Shown here piece after piece: positions 59,874 through 64,000 of a stretch of 64,000 nt of DNA; within the stretch, counting starts at the first letter, position 1; each line of letters begins with the position of its first letter. Where the stretch lies: contig NZ_JAJNAY010000001.1 in NCBI RefSeq assembly GCF_021010565.1, positions 1,716,001 to 1,780,000 of the forward strand. Direction: 5' to 3'. The notes below the pieces were generated by a model. That model saw nothing but the letters and a program-made list of their open reading frames with translations. It was not told where the DNA came from and made no database searches. The DNA comes from Chryseobacterium turcicum (lineage in GTDB: Bacteria > Bacteroidota > Bacteroidia > Flavobacteriales > Weeksellaceae). The translations under genes and the position numbers were made by a program.

Positions 59874-61307
59874 ATGAAAAAAATATTTTTAACACTGTCT
59901 CTTTTTTCACTAATTGTTAGTTGTAATGAGGATTTTGTAGATATTAGAGATGAGGGTGAAATTGATATTGAAAATTTCTTCACCACACAAGATGACGCAA
60001 TGCGTGCAACTAATGCCGTGTACAGTTTTTTAAGAAGTTGGGAAAATACAGGTTTTCCTGCACAATTTATTTATGGTGTAACGGGTGATGATGTAGAAAA
60101 AGGTTCTAATCCTGGAGATGCTTCATTTATTAATGCATATGACAACTTTACATTTACAAGTAGTGATGATGGGGTTAGAGGATATTGGATTGGGCAATGG
60201 CAGGCTATTAACAGAGCCAACCAGGTAATTACCAATGTACCTAAAATAGATATGGATGCTACGCTAAAGAATAGATTGATAGCTGAAACTAAAATGTTGA
60301 GAGCATACTTTTATTTCAATTTAGTAAGAATCTACGGAGGAGTTCCTATTTTTGATGGTCTACCTGCTGATGGAATTTACACTAAGCCAAGGAATTCTGC
60401 TGCAGAAGTTTATGCTTTTATAGTTAAAGATTTAACAGAAGCTGCTGCTGTGTTGCCTCAAACTTATCCGGCTTCAGAGTTAGGAAGAGTTACAAAAGGT
60501 AGTGCATTAGGATTACTTTCTAAAGTTTATCTTTATATGAAAGATTATCAAAAAGCATACGATACATCCAATCAGGTTATTGCAATGGGATATTCTTTAG
60601 ATCCAGACTTTAATCATCTATTTAGACCTGCTGGTGAATTTGGAACTGAGTCAGTATTCGAAGTAAATTGTGGTTGTGACCCTTCTTTAGGTAAGGATGC
60701 TGGGAGCCAATATGCAGAAGTACAAGGAGTAAGAAACCAATTCGGGTGGGGATTTTTTACCCCAACAACAGCTTTAGAAAGTGCATTTGAACCAGGTGAT
60801 ATTAGAAAGGAGTTATCTATTTTAAGAGAAGGCGAAACTACTCTTGAAGGCGATTTAATTAAGAAAGGAGATCCTAACGCTGGAGATATGTGGAACCAAA
60901 AAGTTTATGTACCTAAGGCTTTGAATAATAACTCTTGTGGTTACGGTTCTATTCAAAATGTTAGAATCTTAAGATTTGCAGATATTCTTTTAATCAATGC
61001 AGAAGCCGCTAATGAATTAGGAAATACTGCTGCTGCAATCTTAAATATTAATAAAGTAAGATTCAGAGCAAATCTTGGAAATACAACAGCTTCTACACAA
61101 GCTGCTCTTAAAACTGCTATCTGGCAGGAAAGAAGGGTAGAACTAGCTATGGAAATGGATCGATTTCCGGATCTTGTAAGAACAGGACAAGCTGCTACAG
61201 CTTTAGGCTCTAAAGGATTTACAGCCGGAAAAAATGAACTTTTTCCTATTCCTATGGATGCGATTAATCAAAGCAACGGGCTTTTCGTTCAAAACCCTGG
61301 TTACTAA
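59874..61307 (+). CDS. SusD/RagB-type glycan-binding outer-membrane lipoprotein
   Basis: 477 aa. Lipobox LIVSCNEDF. SusD layout: FFTTQDDAMRATNAVYSFLRSW, MLRAYFYFNLVRIYGGVPIFDG (TPR scaffold), GRVTKGSALGLLSKVYLYMKDYQKAYD, and the C-terminal RILRFADILLINAEAANELGNTAAAI and IWQERRVELAMEMDRFPDLVRTG. It sits on top of the SusC barrel and captures glycan. The glycan is not evident from the sequence but should match the GH144-like enzyme downstream. A hairpin lies after the gene. Confidence 0.92.
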   Translation: MKKIFLTLSLFSLIVSCNEDFVDIRDEGEIDIENFFTTQDDAMRATNAVYSFLRSWENTGFPAQFIYGVTGDDVEKGSNPGDASFINAYDNFTFTSSDDGVRGYWIGQWQAINRANQVITNVPKIDMDATLKNRLIAETKMLRAYFYFNLVRIYGGVPIFDGLPADGIYTKPRNSAAEVYAFIVKDLTEAAAVLPQTYPASELGRVTKGSALGLLSKVYLYMKDYQKAYDTSNQVIAMGYSLDPDFNHLFRPAGEFGTESVFEVNCGCDPSLGKDAGSQYAEVQGVRNQFGWGFFTPTTALESAFEPGDIRKELSILREGETTLEGDLIKKGDPNAGDMWNQKVYVPKALNNNSCGYGSIQNVRILRFADILLINAEAANELGNTAAAILNINKVRFRANLGNTTASTQAALKTAIWQERRVELAMEMDRFPDLVRTGQAATALGSKGFTAGKNELFPIPMDAINQSNGLFVQNPGY

Positions 61308-61326
61308 TAATAATCAAAATATATGA

Positions 61327-61355
61327 GAGGAGAATGAAAATTCTCCTCTTCTTTT
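61327..61355 (+). terminator. Hairpin between SusD and the GH144-like gene
   Basis: GAGGAGAAT, loop GAAA, ATTCTCCTC then TTCTTTT. The stem sits 20 bp after the SusD stop. It may attenuate rather than end transcription, since the PUL continues in the same direction. Confidence 0.7.
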
Positions 61356-61381
61356 AGTATGTAAGTCTAAAAAATGATATA

Positions 61382-62764
61382 ATGAAAAGGATAATACTTT
61401 CAATCGCAGTGACATCATTACTCTTTGTTTCCTGCCAAAACGCTCAGAAATCACAGAATATTTCAGAAAATAAAATTGTAAAATCAAATATTACCGATGA
61501 GCAGCTGATGGATAAAGTTCAGAAAGATGCTTTAAAATATTTTTGGGATTATGCAGAGCCTAATTCCATGTTGGGAAGAGAGCGTTATCATGAGGACAAT
61601 ATTTATCCGGATAACGACAAACATGTCATTACGACAGGAGGCTCAGGTTTCGGATTAGCGACTATTTTGGTGGGTGTTGAGCGAGGTTTTGTTTCAAGAA
61701 AAGAAGCAGTGAAAAGATTGACAACCATGATGGATTTTCTTGCAAAAGCAGACCGTCATAAAGGAGCTTGGTCACACTGGATTAATGGAGAAACGGGAAA
61801 AACCGTTCCTTTCGGAAAAAAAGACAATGGCGGAGATTTAGTAGAAACTGCATTTCTTACTACAGGGATTATTCAAGTTCGAGAATATTTCAAAAATGGA
61901 AATGCCGAAGAAAAGGCCCTTGCCAAAAAATGTGATGAGCTTTGGAAAGGAATTCAATGGAACTGGTACACCAAAGGCGGCGAAAAAGTATTGTACTGGC
62001 ATTGGTCACCAGAATATCAGTGGGAAATGAATTTTCCTTTGGAAGGATACAATGAATGTTTGATTACTTATATTTTGGCAGCCTCATCGCCAACATATTC
62101 TATTGATGCAGAAACGTATGAAAAAGGCTGGACTAGAAATGGAACTTATCTTTCAGACAACGAAAAATACGGACTTCCGATGTATGTAAAGCATAACGGA
62201 GCCGAAGAATATGGTGGGCCTTTATTTTGGGCACAATATTCTTACATCGGTTTAGACCCTACCAATTTATCAGATAAATTAATCAAAAATTACTTCGATT
62301 TAAATAAAAATCAGGTACTTATTGATTATAAATACTGTGTCGAAAACCCAAAACATTGGAAAGGATATGGACCGAATTATTGGGGATTAACGGCTGGTTA
62401 TTCAAGAAATAAAGACGGAAGCGTAGGCTATGATGCTCATTTTCCGCAAAATGACCATGGTGTAATTACTTCAACGGCGGCTTTGAGCAGTTTTCCTTAC
62501 ACGCCCAAAGAATCTATGGATTTCTTAAGGTTTATGTATTCAAAACCTGAATTTATCGGTTCCGCAGGGCCTTACGACGCAACTTCAATTCATTATAATA
62601 ATTGGACGACGCCAAGATATTTAGCCATCGACCAAGGAACGATTGCTCCGATGATTGAAAATTATCGCACAGGATTTTTATGGAAATTATTCATGAATGC
62701 CCCTGAAATTCAACAAGGATTAAAGAAATTAGATTTTAAATCAGAAAAGTACAATATTAAATAG
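61382..62764 (+). CDS. GH144-like glucanase (glucoamylase-family fold), lipoprotein
   Basis: 460 aa. Lipobox FVSCQNAQ. An (alpha/alpha)6 barrel of the 'glucoamylase' family: DALKYFWDYAEPNSMLGRERY, TTGGSGFGLATILVGVERGFVSR, KDNGGDLVETAFLTTGIIQVREYF, WHWSPEYQWEMNFPLEGYNECLITYILAASSP and DHGVITSTAALSSFPYTPKESM. GH144 enzymes (first described from Chitinophaga) are endo-beta-1,2-glucanases. I place it there from the fold and motifs, with moderate certainty about the linkage. It would act on or outside the outer membrane and feed the SusCD system. Confidence 0.78.
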   Translation: MKRIILSIAVTSLLFVSCQNAQKSQNISENKIVKSNITDEQLMDKVQKDALKYFWDYAEPNSMLGRERYHEDNIYPDNDKHVITTGGSGFGLATILVGVERGFVSRKEAVKRLTTMMDFLAKADRHKGAWSHWINGETGKTVPFGKKDNGGDLVETAFLTTGIIQVREYFKNGNAEEKALAKKCDELWKGIQWNWYTKGGEKVLYWHWSPEYQWEMNFPLEGYNECLITYILAASSPTYSIDAETYEKGWTRNGTYLSDNEKYGLPMYVKHNGAEEYGGPLFWAQYSYIGLDPTNLSDKLIKNYFDLNKNQVLIDYKYCVENPKHWKGYGPNYWGLTAGYSRNKDGSVGYDAHFPQNDHGVITSTAALSSFPYTPKESMDFLRFMYSKPEFIGSAGPYDATSIHYNNWTTPRYLAIDQGTIAPMIENYRTGFLWKLFMNAPEIQQGLKKLDFKSEKYNIK

Positions 62765-62768
62765 TTTT

Positions 62769-62893
62769 TAGGAGCTATTTGACTATGTCGATTGCTTTTA
62801 GAAGCAATTCCCGCTATCCGCTGTATCTTTTTTGTTACGACCTCCGCTTCGCTCCGGCCGCAACAAAAAAGGATGTCGCTCCTATCGGGGCTA
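62769..62893. repeat. Long palindromic intergenic element inside the PUL
   Basis: The outer arms TAGGAGC and GCTCCTA (62878-62884) and the inner arms CTTTTTTGTT (62827-62836) and AACAAAAAAG (62862-62871) make a nested hairpin with a GC-rich head (CCTCCGCTTCGCTCCGG). I recall similar REP-like elements in Chryseobacterium intergenic DNA (CCCGCTATCCGCTGTATC core). It lies between GH144-like and esterase genes and may be a repeat or a transcription attenuator. Confidence 0.55.
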
Positions 62894-62916
62894 AAAAATT
62901 GTTTACCCAAAAATCT

Positions 62917-62942
62917 TTGTCAAGGTTTTAAAATCTTGACAA
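62917..62942. terminator. Small hairpin downstream of the GH144-like gene
   Basis: TTGTCAAG, loop GTTTTAAAAT, CTTGACAA. It lacks a clear T-tract. A further weak repeat (GGGCTTTAACCCG) follows. It may belong to the same structured intergenic block. Confidence 0.4.
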
Positions 62943-63038
62943 GGATTATAAACAAAGGCTTTTATCAATAGAAACGGGCTTTAACCCGTTTAAATAAAGA
63001 AATAAAATCAAACGGCTTTAGCCAAAACCTAAAGAAAT

Positions 63039-63746
63039 ATGAATTTAAAATTAAAACACTTACCATTCTTACTTCTTCCGTTTTCTTTAAGCTTAAACGC
63101 TCAGGAAATCAAGGCAGAACTAAATAAAGAAATTAAAAGAACAGAAAAGATATCTTATATTTTAGATTATCCTCAAAACACAAAAGGCAATGTTCCTTTG
63201 ATTGTATTTCTTCATGGTTCGGGAGAAAGAGGTAATAATTTAGAATTGGTGAAAGCACACAGTCCTTTTACGTATAAAAATCTGATAAAAGAACCTGTGG
63301 CAATTTTAGCTCCTCAGTGTCCTGAAAATACTTGGTGGGATACGGTAAGCGTTTATAATTTAATAAAAGAAATTCAGTCAAAATATAAAATTGATGCTTC
63401 CAGAATTCACCTTACCGGGCTTTCGATGGGAGGTTGGGGAACATTAAAACTGGCAATGGAACATCCGGAAATGTTTGCTTCTGTAGTTTCCGTTTGTGCA
63501 CCGACAGACAGAGTAATGTATGCCAATATTCATCAGTACAAAAATTTAAATATGAAAATTTTCCATGGTGGAATGGATGATGTCGTATTGCCGGAAAATG
63601 CATTTAATTTTTACCAAAAGCTGCATCCTATCAATCCATCTGCAGAATTGACGATTTTCCCAAATGATAATCACAATTCTTGGGATTCTACTTATTCAAA
63701 CCCAAAATTGTACGAATGGATGTTGTCTAAGAAAAAAGATAAATAA
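63039..63746 (+). CDS. Secreted alpha/beta-hydrolase (phospholipase/carboxylesterase type)
   Basis: 235 aa. Signal peptide (LLLPFSLSLNAQ). NVPLIVFLHGSGERGNNLELV gives the oxyanion HGSGERG, and HLTGLSMGGWGTLKLAMEHP the nucleophile S129. The Asp is in IFHGGMDDVVLPENAF and the His in FPNDNHNSWDSTYSNP. It resembles the prolyl oligopeptidase-type esterases of polysaccharide loci, so it may remove acetyl or other ester groups from the glycan. Position in the PUL supports this, but the family also contains unrelated esterases. Confidence 0.75.
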   Translation: MNLKLKHLPFLLLPFSLSLNAQEIKAELNKEIKRTEKISYILDYPQNTKGNVPLIVFLHGSGERGNNLELVKAHSPFTYKNLIKEPVAILAPQCPENTWWDTVSVYNLIKEIQSKYKIDASRIHLTGLSMGGWGTLKLAMEHPEMFASVVSVCAPTDRVMYANIHQYKNLNMKIFHGGMDDVVLPENAFNFYQKLHPINPSAELTIFPNDNHNSWDSTYSNPKLYEWMLSKKKDK

Positions 63747-63897
63747 TTAAATTAAATGATAAAAGTCTTTGAAAAATTAACTATTTAGTTTTTCTTTGCT
63801 TTAAATAGAATCATTGATAAAAGAAAAAGAAATATAATTTAAGAAGGAAGATATATGAAATCGAAGATTTACGAATTCCTTAAAAAAATGAAGTAGT

Positions 63898-64000
63898 ATG
63901 AGTAAAAAGTTAATTTTAATCGCAACGTTAGCATTGGCTCCAATGTTTTCGGCGCAGGAAATGGTCACGAAACCAGTTCAGGCTTATCAGACAGCTCAAT
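63898..64000 (+). CDS. Start of a secreted protein, probably GH3 beta-glucosidase
   Basis: 34 codons before the window ends. It opens MSKKLILIATLALAPMFSAQ, a signal peptide cleaved after SAQ, then EMVTKPVQAYQTAQ. Mature N-termini like this are common on flavobacterial GH3 enzymes, and its place after GH144 and esterase genes fits a glucosidase. The identity is a guess from context; the exported start is clear. Between the esterase gene and this ATG are about 150 bp of AT-rich DNA with only a 12-codon ORF. Confidence 0.5.
   Translation, partial: MSKKLILIATLALAPMFSAQEMVTKPVQAYQTAQ

Overview
The window looks like chromosomal DNA of a flavobacterium of the Chryseobacterium / Weeksellaceae type. 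The evidence is low GC, many signal peptides ending in (Y/A)SQ or SAQ, lipoproteins with short lipoboxes, a SusC/SusD pair, Bacteroidota -7 boxes (TAnnTTTG), and A-rich leaders without Shine-Dalgarno sequences. The genus is inferred from gene content; no rRNA is present.

Layout. (1) 0-8.3 kb is accessory: an IS3-type transposase tail, a start-less remnant of a probable secreted effector, a frameshifted lipoprotein and a run of small secreted, lipocalin-like or membrane proteins with little recognisable function. A CrtA-like monooxygenase and a MITE-like repeat carrying a nested palindromic insertion also lie here. (2) 8.4-13.3 kb has an AraC-type regulator next to a class C serine hydrolase, an epoxide-hydrolase pseudogene and a complete 1.48-kb IS5-type element with inverted repeats and a 4-bp duplication. 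(3) 13.6-16.1 kb is a lone 819-aa protein with an AlbA/Schlafen-like domain, a STAND/NB-ARC ATPase and TPR-like repeats. It is the best candidate in the window for an undescribed defence system. (4) 16.7-21.5 kb is an operon: PIG-L deacetylase, an unlisted 34-aa membrane microprotein, a sodium:solute symporter and a DUF2911 protein. (5) 21.7-30.1 kb has a LytS/LytTR two-component pair and an SMR pump, then a tripartite RND efflux operon preceded by an array of palindromes about 41 bp apart. (6) 30.2-37.5 kb has tRNA-Arg(ACG), a BtuF-like binding protein, MtgA, a Gcr-like membrane protein, and a leftward recF operon with a RelE/ParE toxin-antitoxin pair. A four-helix-bundle gene between inverted repeats splits recF from its DUF721 partner. 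(7) 37.5-45.9 kb has a 1996-aa alpha-2-macroglobulin-like protein, a SWIM-finger protein and ecotin. (8) 46-56.7 kb holds mostly core or small genes: VOC proteins, DUF1569, DUF1398, DUF2490, a CPA1 antiporter, glutaminyl cyclase, deoxynucleoside kinase, an ArsC-like protein, DUF493 and DUF4197. Several palindromic intergenic repeats separate them. (9) 57-64 kb is a polysaccharide utilisation locus (SusC, SusD, a GH144-like glucanase, an esterase and the start of another secreted protein), probably for a beta-glucan such as beta-1,2-glucan.

Non-coding DNA is rich in structured repeats: two copies of a 17-bp-TIR element, two elements bounded by ACCACAAAAG-type arms on either side of the DUF2490 gene, the inverted repeats around the four-helix-bundle gene with a related tract at 47.7 kb, and a long hairpin element inside the PUL.
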